The notes beneath the pieces are model-generated. The model saw only the letters and a list, made by a program, of their open reading frames with translations, had not been told where the DNA came from and made no database searches. The translations under genes and the position numbers were made by a program. Below are positions 20,501 to 33,439 of a stretch of DNA of 64,000 nt, in pieces; the first letter of the stretch is position 1; each line of letters starts with the position of its first letter. The DNA is taken from contig NC_082603.1 in NCBI RefSeq assembly GCF_030936135.1, forward strand, positions 26,626,880-26,690,879. Reading direction: 5' to 3'. The stretch comes from Gavia stellata (taxonomy: Eukaryota; Chordata; Aves; Gaviiformes; Gaviidae).

Positions 20501-23500
20501 GGGGACAAAGGGCTGGGGGGACATGGAGGGAGGGAGGGAGGATGTTTGCCCAAAGTAGCAGGGGAAGGAAAGCAGAGGGGTTTCAGCAAACTGTTTATTC
20601 TCCATCCCCATATGCCACAGACTTTGTTCCCGGGTTATTTTCCAAATACTGCCTGGTAAAATAAGGACCCTGCAACAGGGACAGTGTAAAATTCTCTCAC
20701 AGCAAACGGTTGCCAGCGTGGATTTCGGTAAAACGCACCATTCAACAAGTTTCCAGAGCAGCAATCTGCTTTATGACGGGAAATTGAAGGCTAAAGCATT
20801 CAGAGCAACAGCCTCCAGCGCAAAGGCCAGGCGGGGCTGGCGGGAGGCCACGCGGTGGCAGGGGGGTGGCAGGGAGTGACCAGGAGCCGGCCACAGCATC
20901 CCCGACCCCCCCGGGGTGGGACAGTCTCATGGATTCGTTTTTCTCTAGCCAGACCTGAGCAGTGATGCGGCCATAGGTGGGAAGGTTGCAAGACGTTTTC
21001 CTGGAGGCGGGAGAAACTCAAGGGTAGGGCAATGAGAAGAAGAAACCTTGTCCCAGACCTTGCCAGGATGGCTGCTCCTCGCCTCCCACCAGCTTTTGGG
21101 CAACGGAGCACTCAGATGTAGTCAAACTCATCCTTAAGTGTTGTCCTGAATATCAGCGCTGAAAGGAGACCTTGCCCATGCAGATACAACCCTTCGGGAT
21201 TTAATTACTAATTTATTAAGGCACAGCTTTTCCTCTTTCTGCTGATCAAAACGCCAACCCTTCCACAAAAATGAGGTCCCTCTGCATGGGCAGATGGGGC
21301 AGGCGGAGGATGCTCCCTGCCAGCCCCAGCATCAGCCTTGGACCACTCACACCCAGCCCCTGCCACCGGCACCCGTGAAGCCAAGCTGCCCCAGTACAGG
21401 TGCATTGGTACGTGAATCCGACTCAGGAGCTTTACGTTAGCCGAACAATTCATCCGTCTCACAGGAGACAAGTCTCTGCAAATAATCTTTACTAGCGGCA
21501 ATAAAGGTGAGCTACGCGCTGCTCCATGTGTGCAAACTCCTAATCCACAGCCAGCTCCGCGCCGCCTCCGCTCCTGACAGCCCTCATCTCCTTCCTCTGG
21601 TTTTGGGGAAGGGGACTGTCCTTTGTTAAGACCACCAGCTCCTTGAATACTTACTGCAAGAGGCTTTTATTTAAAAAAAAAAAAACCAACAAACAACCAA
21701 ACCACAAACCTTTTTTTCCCCTTGGAAGTGAAATCAGCCTGGCCGACTGATTTACCACCTGTGCCAGTCTGGAAAGCAGTGGCACCCCTGGGCGAGCGGC
21801 CGGGAAAGCAGCCCCGAACAGCAGCCTTCAGCCCCCCCGCAGAGACACTTGCCGTGTTTGCTGCAAGGTCCCAGGGCCAAAACTCAAGCGGGAGGAATTC
21901 AGGCGGAAATTCCCTCTTGAATCAGCATGTTTCGGCTGAAATCCCATGGTATCAGCAGGCTGCTGGTGGGGGTACCGGGGTGGGGGGTCGGTGGCAGTAA
22001 GGAAGAGCAGAGCTTGGTCCCCTCCTGCCCTACCTGATGGGCAGGAGATGCTCCTGCCCCTGCTGCCCACCACCCCCATGGGGGCAGCCCCGAACACACC
22101 TATTGCCTCCGGGCTGAGCTTTGGCCCGCTTCGTTTCCTCCCTCGCTCTGCCCTTGGCTGTTATCTCAGCCACATTTATTTATTAGTTGTGGTTTATTTT
22201 TCCTGCTGGGGCCAGCGTTTCCAGCCTAAGCCTAAGAGGGGATGGTCAGGTCCAGCCCTCAGTGAGGTTTCTGCTGAGGTTAAGGGAGTTCAAGGTCAAC
22301 CAGGGAATGAAGTCAGCAATGACTGAAATCGCCACATTTGCATCTCATGATCTTCAAGCAAAGGAGGCGAGAAGATAAGTGGTAGGAAACCTCCTCCGAG
22401 CAGCCATGCTCAGGAGGTACTGTCTGGTTTTGCAAGCGAAGCCTCACTCAGAGGGCTGTTTCCACCAGATTTCAGAGCATCCAAAGCCAAAAAGAAAAAT
22501 ACCAAACCAAAAATCTATCAGTTCTGGCTTTGAGAGACCATGTAAAGCCTGGCTGCAAGGGGAGATGAGGATGGCAGGGGGAATGGCAAATGCCCCCACA
22601 TTGGGCTGAAATACCCCCATGGGTGCAGGGAACTCGCATGGACATAAGAAAGGAGGAATGGGAACCAGGGGGAGACAAGAGCTTGATAACATCTTCTGGG
22701 GGAGCGAATATGCAGATGGCAGCCCTGGGGGTCACCACCCGGCTTGGAGCCCCACCAGAGCACACCTTGCTGCCCTGCCAGGAGGGTTGGCCAAAAGGAT
22801 GAGTCTCACCTGTGGAAACGGGACTGTGTTCCTGGAAAAATGCTTTACCAGGGATGTCCCTCCTGGGACAGCCTGTCCCGCGGGCTCTGCCACCTCCTCT
22901 CTGTTTTGCCCCATGGCAATGATGGGGTTTTCCCTCCCAAACAAGATCTTCTAAGCCAAACTAGGCAATGTGGGCTCTGCAGCCGCTGGCAGATGTATGT
23001 CCACGCATCTGCAGCTACAAATGAGACCAAGGGAAGTGCTGATGCCAATATAAGCCCTTGCACGTGTTGTAACTCCGTTTCCATACTCAACGGCTGGTTT
23101 GAAGACACAGATCTGCTTTTTGATACATGTTCCCCGAGTGCTTGGGAAGCATCGGCTAGCCCCTGTCTTTTCCTCTCTCTGAGGAAGCTGTGCCAGGCTC
23201 TGAATCCTCATTAAAGGGTTTTTTTTTTTTTTCCTCTTTCCAGGCAACAGCAAAACTTTCAGTCTTGCTGACGATGGAGACCCCAGACTGTTAAATCCTC
23301 AGCAAGTTGGTAAACAAATACAGGAAGAGCAGTCAGGGCTGGGGCATCAGAAGGAGAAAGGGGGAGGGAATTTTCCAGGACTTTGGCAGCATCAGATGAG
23401 TTTTAATTACTCCTCATTATTTCTAGCGCTAGACAAGTTCTTCCACGAATTTCCTAAAAATAATTCCCTAGCCATAGGAAATTTCTCTACTGAGTCTTCG

Positions 23501-24103
23501 GGAAGGGAACAGGAGAGCAATTTGCAGAGGAAAATATTTGCTCCCTCACCTCGGCAATGATCAAAATTACAGATTAACAGGAAAACCTGTGAGCTTGGGG
23601 AGCGACCCAGCACAACGCTTGCCCAGGGACGAGAGTGAGAAGAAAGAAAGAAAAAAAAAAAAGCCTTAAGAAAACAGATTACTCATCTCGGTGCACAGTC
23701 CTGCCGGAGGTAAATCAGAGCTGCTTTATCTCCCTGTAAGCAGGTAAGATAAACCTCGGATGGCAGTTCAGCTTTCAGCAAAACAGGTAGAAAGTCTCCG
23801 TGTCCCGGCTCCGGCAAAACCTCCCAACCCACCAGACACCCACCCGTCCCCATCGCCCGCTGATTTGAAGCTGGAGCTGACGCTTGGGCAGGAGCTGGGA
23901 TGGTTCTTCCTCTGCCCGAGAGGCCCTTTCACGGTTGTCCCTTGTCCCCAGAGCCACCCCACCGAGCAGCTCCCTCCCTTCCTGCCTGCCCCCTGCCTCA
24001 GTTTCCCCGGGAGGTCAGGCAGCTGCCTGCACTTACCTTCCTGGCAGCAGGCAGGCTCCAGCGCCAGGAGCAGCCCGAGGAGGAGGAGGCAGCGGGCAGG
24101 CAT
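17571..24103 (-). CDS. PDZK1-interacting protein 1 (MAP17), 4 exons, complete
   Basis: Small single-pass membrane protein that binds PDZ scaffold PDZK1 and, in mammals, modulates apical transporters including SGLT2. Coding exons in transcription order: 24103-24037, 20365-20257, 18285-18187, 17643-17571. All are GT-AG, phases fit, 348 nt, 115 residues (human 114). A cleavable signal peptide spans about 1-21. The segment GSLQPW then a transmembrane helix (about 33-51) ending in NRFWC is nearly identical to human. The cytoplasmic tail keeps GRY, ADFRS and the HAYEN motif, and ends TTAM, a class-I PDZ ligand with Thr at -2 as in human STPM. The start was chosen because it begins the signal peptide; there is no in-frame alternative close by. 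It lies tail-to-tail with CYP4 and in the same direction as TAL1 and STIL. Introns are 3.7, 1.9 and 0.5 kb. Confidence 0.95.
20366..24036 (-). other. PDZK1IP1 intron 1
   Basis: A 3.7-kb intron with no recognised gene or mobile element. A pair of inverted GATA motifs (TTTATC at about 23725 and AGATAA at about 23747) sits about 350 bp inside the intron from exon 1. Oligo-A/T tracts occur at about 21670 and 23221-23232. Confidence 0.5.
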
Positions 24104-27100
24104 GGCGGCAGGCAGGGCCACGGGCTCTCGGGGTGCGGAGGAGCAGCCGAACGCGGCCCCTCCTCGCAGGCCGCTGCGCTTGGGCACGTCGCCCTCCCAC
24201 AGGAATGAGCGCTTGGTCAATTATCAAACGCATTAACGAGGGAGGCTGATGCTCACACCTGGTTATTCAAATCCTGCTGCGCGAAGGGGTGGAAGGAGGT
24301 GCCTCTTTTTTTCTCCCGCGGAGGCTGTCGGGGAGTTTGGGGCACGGTGACTTGAACCTGACAGTCCCATTAGGGCGTGGAAGGGGACTCAGGCACAAAG
24401 TATTTTCATCGGCCGAGGAGGAAGAAACGACGCCCAGATGGGTCAATCTCTCCCGCAGCGCTGCTGTGGCACTTGGGGAACATGGCTGAACGGGACCTGG
24501 GTGTCCCCCAAGTCCCCCTCTCCGCTGCAGGAGAGCCACGGGGGGGGGTCCAGCAATGCCCCAGCTCTGACATCCCTTCCCACCCCGCAGGACCCCAGGT
24601 CCTGGGGATGCGGGAAGCTGCCTGCCACAGCCCCCAGTCACACCCCTGCTCTTTTCTTTTCAGCAAGTGTCATTAACAACCCAGCAAAACATATTTGCGG
24701 CTTAAAAACATCCGTTTAATAAACCAGACTCGATGCCAAGTACTGCTTCCCACCTCCCACACCTTGTTTAATGGAGAGATTGTTAAACCGAGCAAACACG
24801 GCATTCACTTTATAGAGCCTTCCGGGCTGTTTCCAAAATTTCTTCGACACCAGAAGAGGTAGAAACACATGAAGACCCGCGGCAGACAGCAAAGCTGGCA
24901 GGCCCTTCGCATCAGCTGGGCGGATGCTGTGGGATGGGGAAGGTGTACGGCAGGCTTCTAGGTCCCAAACTAAGCAGCTTCCCAGCCCGTGCCGGGTTTG
25001 GATGGCTGACAAACCCACCCCGCAGGAAGAATAAAAGCTGTTTGGCTTCATGGCTGCACAGCTTCCGTTACTCCCTAAGGAAATTTTAAAATTGTGAGCC
25101 AGTGGTTTTGTCGTCACTCCTCTCGCCGCGCGTCATAGCATCTCCATAAGCCCAGCCCTGCATCTGAGCTCCCGGCCTCTGGGTCTGGCAGTGCCCCTCC
25201 AGGGACCCACGCCTGGGTGCCGGGTGTCCACTCAGGCACCCACAAGGGACCCACGCTCAGGAACGTGCAGCACCCTCAGGAGTACATACCCACTGGTGCA
25301 GGGTTGCCCTCCTTCATCCCTCCTCTTTCCTCCAGATCTAGAACAACGTCATTTATCCTGAAAACACGCTGGAGCTGGCTTGAGCTGTACAAGACTAAAG
25401 GCTGGTTCCCAGTTCTCTCCCAAATTCCTTTCTATGGCCAAATCCCCACCTGCATGGGGATAATCCCATTCCCAACCCTGCTAGTTTTCGCTTATGAACT
25501 CCTTGGGGTACGGTCTCTCCGGCTGCACCCAGCAAGGAAGTGGCACGACAGGGACCTGCCCATAATAAAGCCCTATAAAAGCAATCTAATCCTCTTACAG
25601 AGGAAAAGGAATGTCTGGTGAAGAAATAAAAATGAGAGTGAACTTTGGGTTCCCCATGACTTGCTTCCACGTTATCTATCTATCTGGGAAAGCTCACAGA
25701 GCTTGTGATCTTTGCTGCCTGCTTGTTGCTTGCCTCTTAGCAAAAGCCTAGCAAAAAACCTAGCTGTTTAGAGCAGAAGGCTTTATCAGCAGATCAAAAC
25801 TCCTGGAGAAGCCAGTTCTGCTGCTGCCCTTGGAAAATTCAAGGTCTGAGACATCTCTCTGCTATTGCTATCCACTCCCAGTCACGCCTGGGGCTGCAGC
25901 AGGCTGCTCACGGGGTTCCTCCTGGTCCTCCTCCACACGTACTCCAGGTTGTCTTCTCACCCCAGGGCTCTGCCCAGCCCAGCTCCAGGGATCCTGGGCC
26001 GATTTTCCAAGGATAGGGATGTCTCAAGGATCCACCCATATCCTACAGTGTGTGGAGGGGATGGGATGTGACAGACCAGACCCCGAGATGAAGGCAGGGC
26101 TGCTGTGCCTTCCAGACAGGGGTCTTGCTGTTGGCTCCCTCCTGAGGAGCAAATAACACTTTACCATTGCACATTGCTACATTTATAAGAAATTTAAGGA
26201 AATTTAATTATTTAATTGTTCTGGGCTTGCTGATGAGGCCAGAGAATCGCTCGTTTGCTTATCTCAAAGTTCCCTTGTGCTCCAAGTCATCTCCTTCAGC
26301 CCACAGCAGCTATTAAGAAGGTATGTGCTATTGTGGCCAAAAGTGCCCACGGCACCTGCTTGGTTGCATATCAATGGGTCCAGCCTGGGGGGATGAGAAA
26401 TAGCAAGTCACTGTCACGGCAGCAGCCTTGTTGCAGAGGCAAAGTCAGAAATTTTGGCAAATAGTTTGCCATCCGGCTCGACCTTCTGTCATTCTGGCAG
26501 TGGCTTGGAACCTGAAGAGATGGGAAGCTATGCGTTTCTGCTGCAGCATGCTGGAAATATTGCTGTCTCTCGCACTGATTCCTTCAGCATCGCCCAGTCA
26601 TGGTGAAGCAAAGCCCTCAGGTCCATTTTACAGGTGAGTGAAACTGAGGCACAGAAGGGCAAATCACCTTGGCAGCAATCAGTTAAACCCAACTGGAGCC
26701 AGAGCCAGCTCAGCTCTCTCCCAGGGACTCATGTGAGCAGTTGCCTGTACAAGAGGTCTTGCACAAAGCAGGTCTTGGAATCTCAGTATCTGCGCTGATA
26801 TCCTCCAAAAATTGGCATTTTTTTCCCCTAAGAAATATGTCATTTTTAGCAAAAATTAACATTAGCTCAAAGCAACATTCCTGAGCCTTAAATGTGTTCC
26901 TGGGTGATACAGCTCAGAGCACAGATGCCAGTTCCTCTTCGAAAAACGTTGCGGGGCTCTGTGTTTTAATGGAGGTTATTTTTCTTTCTCCTTCACTTCC
27001 TTCCTTCCTCCCTCCTTCCTTCCATCCTTCATCCTCTCCATCTCCTCCCCCTCTCTCAGAAAGAGCCATAAAAATAAAGAAAATAGATGAGAGCAAACCT

Positions 27101-28560
27101 GAACAGTCCCTAAAGAAAAGATTGTATTTTTCCTAGAAAAAAAAATGTAATGATGGATTTGTTATGTTTCAATAGCTGCTCCAAAAAGAAAAGAAAAAAA
27201 AAAACCACAAACCAAATTTTTAATTGCTTGTTTCTTTCAACATTTTTCATCAAAACCAAATATTCCTCACTTGTCCCAGAATTCTCTCATTTCCCATTGA
27301 CACTGGTTTTCAAATCCAGCCTGGGATGGATGCTGCCAGGGGAGAGCCAGGAGCTACAGCTCTTATAAAAAGGGCATTTTCTTGACCCAGGATACCAGTG
27401 TGGATAAACAGCAGCAGAAAAAGGCTTTTCAACCATCACAGCTCTGTGTCTTCACTTCCCCTTTAAACAGCAATATATTTTCTTATTTTTGTGCTGATGA
27501 AAACCCCAAAGTCAGTGGTATGGCAATGGGGCATGGCCCCATGCCGTCCCTGTCCTCCCACCCAGGGTTCAGCTGGACCGTTTGCTCCCCTCCTGCACAC
27601 ACACGCAGAGCCAAGAAAAAAAACACCTCTTAGCGTTTTATTAGACATTTTATTAGACCGTTCATGAGTCCCCCAGGGCTGATGCTAATTGCAAGACTTG
27701 AATAAGCAGCAGGGAGAAGGGGATGGCTGTGATCCCTCCTGGACCCTCGTTTTGGGGAGGATGGGGATTTTCCCCTTCTCTTCCCAGGCAGCCTGGATGC
27801 TCCGGCAGGGTCAGCCAGGACCACTCCTGGCAGGACACCTGCTGGGAGCTGGTATCCAGCAGCCATCTGAGAAGGGGCCCAGACATGGCACCAGCATCAG
27901 GCACCAGGTAGGGCTGTGCTGTGCCCTTCATTTTCCCTCGAGATCTGCTCAGTAGCATCACCGTGGCCCGTGTGTATTACATGGGACCCTCTGGATGATG
28001 TTTTTACACCAGCTGGTTTTTGGCACAGGTCTCTGGACAATGTTCACACTGGACACCATCTGTGCTGGGTCCCAACGGGTGATGCTGCTGCTCCGTACAT
28101 CTAAGGGCAGCAATGGGCTCTCTCCTCTATCCAGCTGCCCATTTGCACACAGTTGCCAGGATTTGTCCTCTCTGAGCTCCCTGCTCCTCTCTCCGTGGGG
28201 TCAATAGCTGCCGGGGGTCTGACAGCACATTCACAGCCTCAGGTCCCTCAACCTTGAGAAATTAGGCTGAAGAAACACCTACCTGATCTGTCCCACCTTG
28301 TTCTGGGCTGGGAGGAATCAAACTAAAAATCCCTGAAACAATAAGAAAATCCACCTGCCTTCAGTCTGCCTTACTGATGGGGGACGAGTCTGTATCCGTG
28401 ATTCTCCCATGGCTTTCCCGTCTGTTCAGAGGGCATATTGCACCCCTAATCATCTCTGAGCACAGGGAAAAGTGCCACTGCACTGCTGGAGGGGTAGACA
28501 GCCGGGATCCCAATACGTGATGCTCAGAAAGGGAGAAGGGAGCTGACTTCGCTCTGGATA
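24104..28560. other. Intergenic upstream of PDZK1IP1
   Basis: This holds the presumed PDZK1IP1 promoter and 5' UTR just right of 24103, which I cannot place exactly because no TATA box is evident. A CTTC-rich microsatellite lies at about 26996-27045 and a MIR-like relic at 26615-26715. No gene was recognised. Confidence 0.45.
26615..26715 (-). repeat. MIR-like SINE relic, minus orientation
   Basis: The run CATTTTACAGGTGAG followed by GAAACTGAGGCACAGA, then ACTGGAGCCAGAGCC about 60 bp later, matches in order the conserved parts of an ancient MIR SINE in reverse orientation. Having three blocks in the right order makes this the better of the two MIR candidates. Confidence 0.55.
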
Positions 28561-28830
28561 TTCCCTCCTGCCCAGCGATATCGAATGGAATGAATAATTT
28601 ACTATCCGATCATCTCTAATCTTCGTCCCATAAAATCAGCAGCAAGCTGGGAGGGTTTTTGAAGCCTCCAGCTGCATTCGCTGATAAGACATGAGGCAGG
28701 AAAGATTGGAAGCTCATGAAAATGATAATCTCAGGCTTCAGTGTAACTTGGTGGAAGGGTTTTCTCCTGTCCTTTCATTAAGGATGGATTTCATGATCTT
28801 CCTTAAATAACAACAAGCCTTCTCATGAGG
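28560..28830. promoter_or_regulatory. Candidate TAL1 blood/stem enhancer with GATA, E-box and ETS motifs
   Basis: CAGCTG (28669-28674) is followed by GATAAG (28683-28688), giving CTG-N7-TGATAAG, the preferred TAL1:GATA composite spacing. Within 30 bp follow two ETS-like cores, AGGAAAG and TGGAAG, and another TGATAA lies near 28731. It lies about 22 kb 3' of the TAL1 promoter, between TAL1 and PDZK1IP1, as does the mammalian +19 stem-cell enhancer, which works through two ETS sites and one GATA site. Orthology is inferred from motif content and place only. Confidence 0.4.
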
Positions 28831-31800
28831 AATCTCCCATCCAAAAACTGATTGCATCGTCATTAGGAAATAGGAGGCCAAGCAGCCAGAAATAAATAGC
28901 TGGAGCACAGGTTAGCACAAGAGCCAAGTCCCTGCAGAGCAAACGGCATCTGCCTTTATGGGGTGGGAGGGAAGGGGGTGACTGGAGGCAATTTCCAAAT
29001 GCAGAGCAAAGCTTTAGGCATCAGGGCTCTGCCTGGGAGAGCTGGGCACTGGCACTGTGCCGGGCTGCTGGCCACAAGCCTGTCCATGAGCCTGGCTGTG
29101 GGGCAAAGTCCCATCGTCCTCATCCTGCACTTCCTTGGCACAAAGAGAAACATCACATCTCATTTCAGTCTCATTTGGTACAGCATCCTCCTCTCCATCC
29201 CCAAATTCGGCGAGACTGGCTATTGCCTGGGAGAAGAAAGGAAAGGAAAAAACCCAACTCATCAACAGTTTCCATGTGAATCTCAACCAAGGTGGCCAAG
29301 AGGAGGGGAAGGAAAGAGTTGGCTGGATTGGTGGGGAGTGGATAGTTTCAGGAAATAATTATCCCAGATGCCAGAATAGGAGAAAATTAAAAGTGTAAAC
29401 TATAATCAGATGTTAAGTTGCTTTTCTTCTGCTAATTGAAATAATGTTTTCTCTGCTACCCACCACTCTACCCCTTTCAGATGCTAATCCCTATCAAACA
29501 TGGACTTACAATTACAAATTCATAGGCATCTTTCCCAGGAGCAGAAATTGCTTTGCCCTGTAACCTCTAAGATGAGGTCTTAATAGGAATTCACGAGCAG
29601 TCGCTGGTAAAGCTTCATTAGCCGGAGAGAATAGACAAGGGCAAGTTGCAGTGCTCCCTAACTACTCTAGGGAAAAATTAATTTAAATTACTTTGTAAAG
29701 TAACAAGGCCAGATAATGTGTTTCTTTCTCGGATTATTGTTTTCTGACACCCTAATGCGCTCGTAGATTAGGTTGCTTTGCCTGTCTTGATGGTGGTCCG
29801 TGCTAAGTTGTGGTTTATGGAGAGCAGAAGCCTTTGGAAGGAGAAACACCGACCCCTTGGGCCAGAGCTGGATGGAGACGGGGTGAGGATCTGGCTGTCT
29901 CTCACCGGGTTGGGTTGCTCAGAGGCCGTTTGGGACACTGAGCAGGTAGCAGCATCCTCCAACAGAACTTCAACACAACCTAGGAGAGAAACCTGGCTAT
30001 TGAAGGTGACAGTTCCGTGTTTGAAAACTGGTGCAAGCCAGTGGAAGGAGTCCTGCTGACTTGGGGCAGCTCCAGATTTGTTTCCTGGAGGCCAGATCCT
30101 GAGTGATGCTGAGCCCCCTGCTCCCAAGGGCTGGACCAGCACGGGAAATCTCTTGCAGAAGCTGCCATCTCTCAGCAACAGTACCAGCGTGGGGCTGATT
30201 CCCAACCAGCTAAAACCTAAAACACGCTAAAATGCGCTAAAAAACCAAGCCTGCACCCCCGGCATGGGGGCTGTGATTTCACACCCCTCCTCCAGCCCTT
30301 GCCGAGCCTCCCCAAAAGGAGCTATAATTCTCTTCCCCTGGCACCAGGCTGGATGCTCTTCATGCTGGGCTTGCAATTCGGTGTGGTTTTATGGAGCTTT
30401 GCAGCGAGCCAAGCTAGCAGCCGCAGGAAGATACAGCGATAAGGGCTTGGCAGAGGGGCTGCGACTCTTCTCAGCACCCTGGGCTCGCAGCCGGACTTCA
30501 GTGAGTGCTGTCAGCACCCGGCGTTATTAACCTGAGACTTGTCATGCAGAATGGGCCAGCCTGGCTGAATCCTTGGGGGGACGCGAGCATCATTCAACGA
30601 AAAGACAAAGAGTTCAAAGGGCCTTTCGGCAACAAACAGCCCTGATCATCTCAGCTGATTAAATAGGTTCCCAACTGATCCGGGAGTCCTAGGAGACCAA
30701 ACTAAAGCTGGGAAGATTTATGAGAAGCTACCTGAATTGGAGAGGGAATATATTGATTTTATTCCTGAAGGGGATCACTGGGGTTTTTTCAGAGCAAAGA
30801 TAGGGCTGGTGAGAGATTCATCAAGACAGAGGAGTAGATAGGTAGGTAGAGGGATGGATGGACAGACTCCCAGCCAACCCATCTAATCATTTTCTTGTCC
30901 CCACTTACTTGGGGGAAGATAAAAATCCCATGGCACCCAGACCTACCTTCTGTCATTCTCCCATCCAAAACTGCAACACTTCGGAATAGGATTATAACCC
31001 CCAAGGATGAGGTTTTATGTCACCCCAGCTCCTGCAGTCTCTTGAATTTCTTCCATCCCCATCAGCAACACATTGCCCTCCAAGCCCTGACAAATTCTGG
31101 ACCACTTTTGCTGGTGATGAGCCCTGTTTCGACAGCTCCAAGCGCTATTAAGGGCACCCTTGAGTCCCACTTGACTTTGCTGCCTTGCAACAAGCAGGAC
31201 TCGGCCTCACACGCTCATCAGCCTCCTGGAAAGCGGAGGAGCATCAGGGAAGGCTGTGTCCCATGAGTAGGACACCCTTGCCTGTCCCTCGGGGCGGGTA
31301 GAGAAGAGCCTGATTTCAGTAGGACCCCCCTGCTCAGCACCATATGAGGAAGACACTTTCCTTCCTCTAGACTCCGCAGCCTTCCCAGGGCATGGGATGG
31401 CTCCTGGGCAGAGCTGAGGAGCACCCCTAATGCAGGAGAGCAGCCTGAGCATCCTTGAACAGTGGGGTCCAACCTGGCAGAGCCCTGCCAGTGGGCACCA
31501 GCCCTATTTATTTCCACGCTCATCAGCAAAAGCAGTACATTTTCAGGTAGCATCTCTCTTCTCTTCCTTCTTAGCACTGGAGCTTTTGCCTGACATCCGA
31601 AGGGAAAAAAAATAATGAGGCCATCGGCAGCGAGTGAAACGCATCGCATAACCTCCACTTCTTTTCAATGAGCTCCAGTTGTTGCTTTACAAGTGTACTC
31701 CAACCCCGGCAAATGCCAAACAAAAGCTCCCCTCTCCTCCTCCGTGCCTGTTAAACAGCCTTATTATTTCAGCAGTCTGCATCTGCTGGGTGGCAGCCGT

Positions 31801-32828
31801 GATTACCATAACACAGGGGCAGGATTTGGCCTGGATGCTTCACCCTCGACTCCGCAACAGGCGAGAATGTTGGGCTCGTTTGAAAAAAAAAATGAAAAAT
31901 AAAGGGGAGAAAAAAAATCGAATGTATGAAGTCACTTTTCTGGCTGCCACCCAAGCAAACAGATGCAGGTAGCAGAGGAGATGGGAAAAATCATGTCATC
32001 TTCTGCTCTGAGCTGCCATTCAATGGCCTCTGTTGCTGGGGAAGGGGGTGGGAGGGACGTGGAAAGGCCAGAGGGATTTCATGTGAGTCCAAGGGGTGAA
32101 AGAGACATTTCTCAGGATACACGGGAGTTGGGGGAGCTTTTCAGGAACCTTAACCCATTCCTGAAGCCTTGGAGGCTGCTGGCCTGGCGGGATGCTCCTA
32201 CAGCTGAGCTGAGCACTGTGACATGGGGACAGGGAGCCAGGGCTCCCACAGGAGGGATGGGATGGATAGGAAAGGGCCGAACAACGCCGAGCCATGCCAT
32301 TGTGCCGCGGAGGCTGAGAACAGGCTGCCCTTGAATCCAGCCCTGAATAGGTTTTGAGGACAAAAGGTGAAGACCCCTGAGAGATGCTTTTGCCTGGGAT
32401 TGAGGAGAAGAGGCAGTTTCCAGGACTGAGAAGGCTATTAATTAAAACTCAATAAATAGCAGGGCATTGGCACAGCCATCGGCACTCCCACTGGGAAGCG
32501 CGAGCCTTTGCAGGGTTGCCTTGCCCCTGCTGAAATCCCGGGGGACTCGGCAGCCTGCGCTCCCCTGGCAGAGCCAACGGGGGGGCAGTGACCATGGGCA
32601 CAGAGCACACCTCCCCCAGGTCCTGGGGAGTGGGGCCCGTGCAGCAGCGTGGAGACCTCCAGGGCCTGGCCGAGCTGGGGGGGACACCAGCTCTCCCAAA
32701 CTTTCTCTATGCCTTCCTACCCCAAAATACCCAACTCCTTGGGAAAATAGGTGCTCTGTTCAAATACGATGGTTTCAACATAACGATCTGGAGAGCTGAT
32801 CAGTGTGGGTGGAAGATGGGGGAATGAA
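28831..32828. other. Intergenic, no gene recognised
   Basis: An AT-rich stretch at 29400-29760 has the look of slowly evolving noncoding DNA but no motif I can name. A GGAAGATACAGCGATAAG run (30425-30442) pairs an ETS-like core with two GATA cores. No exon or mobile element was recognised. Confidence 0.4.
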
Positions 32829-33375
32829 GAGGGAGAAGGGAAGGGAAGGGAAGGGAAGGGAAGGGAAGGGAAGGGAAGGGAAGGGAAGGGAAGGGAAGGG
32901 AAGGGAAGGGAAGGGAAGGGAAGGGAAGGGAAGGGAAGGGAAGGGAAGGGAAGGGAAGGGAAGGGAAGGGAAGGGAAGGGAAGGGAAGGGAAGGGAAAGA
33001 GAGAAGGGAAGGGAAAGAGAGAGGAAGAGAAGAGAAGAGAAGAGAAGAGAAGAGAAGAGAAGAGAAAGAGAAGAGAAGAGAAGAGAAGAGAAGAGAAGAG
33101 AAGAGAAGAGAAGAGAAGAGAAGAGAAGAGAAGAGAAGAGAAGAGAAGAGAAGAGAAACGTAAAAGGGAAAAGGGAAAAGGGAAAAGGGAATGGGAAAAG
33201 GAAAAGGAGGAAAAGGAGAAAGGGGAAAAGGCAAGGCAAGGCAAGGCAAGGCAAGCAAGGCAAGGCAAGGCAAGGCAAGGAAAGGAAACGGGAAAACGGG
33301 AGGGAAAAGGGGAAAAGGGGAAAGGAAAACGGGAAAAGGAGAAAGGAGAAAGGAGAAAGGAGAAAGGAGAAAGGA
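32829..33375 (+). repeat. Mosaic polypurine pentamer repeat
   Basis: About 545 bp of nearly pure purine on this strand, built from successive blocks of different short units: (GGGAA)n at about 32835-33000 (around 33 copies), (AGAGA)n at about 33025-33155 (around 26 copies), GGGAAAA-type units at 33160-33230, (GGCAA)n at about 33233-33287, then AAAGG and AGAAAGG units to 33375. Such a tract can form triplex DNA and commonly varies in length. Long frames through it on both strands are a by-product of the repeat. Confidence 0.97.
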
Positions 33376-33439
33376 CAGCCTTTAACCTCCTTTGTTTGGA
33401 AAACCCCAAGAAAACATTAAACTCTCCCAACAAACCCAG

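Noticed and set aside
23990-24010. Third MIR-like block (CCTCAGTTTCCCCGGGAGG)
   Set aside because: Only the common CTCAGTTTCCCC core is present; no second block in the right order.
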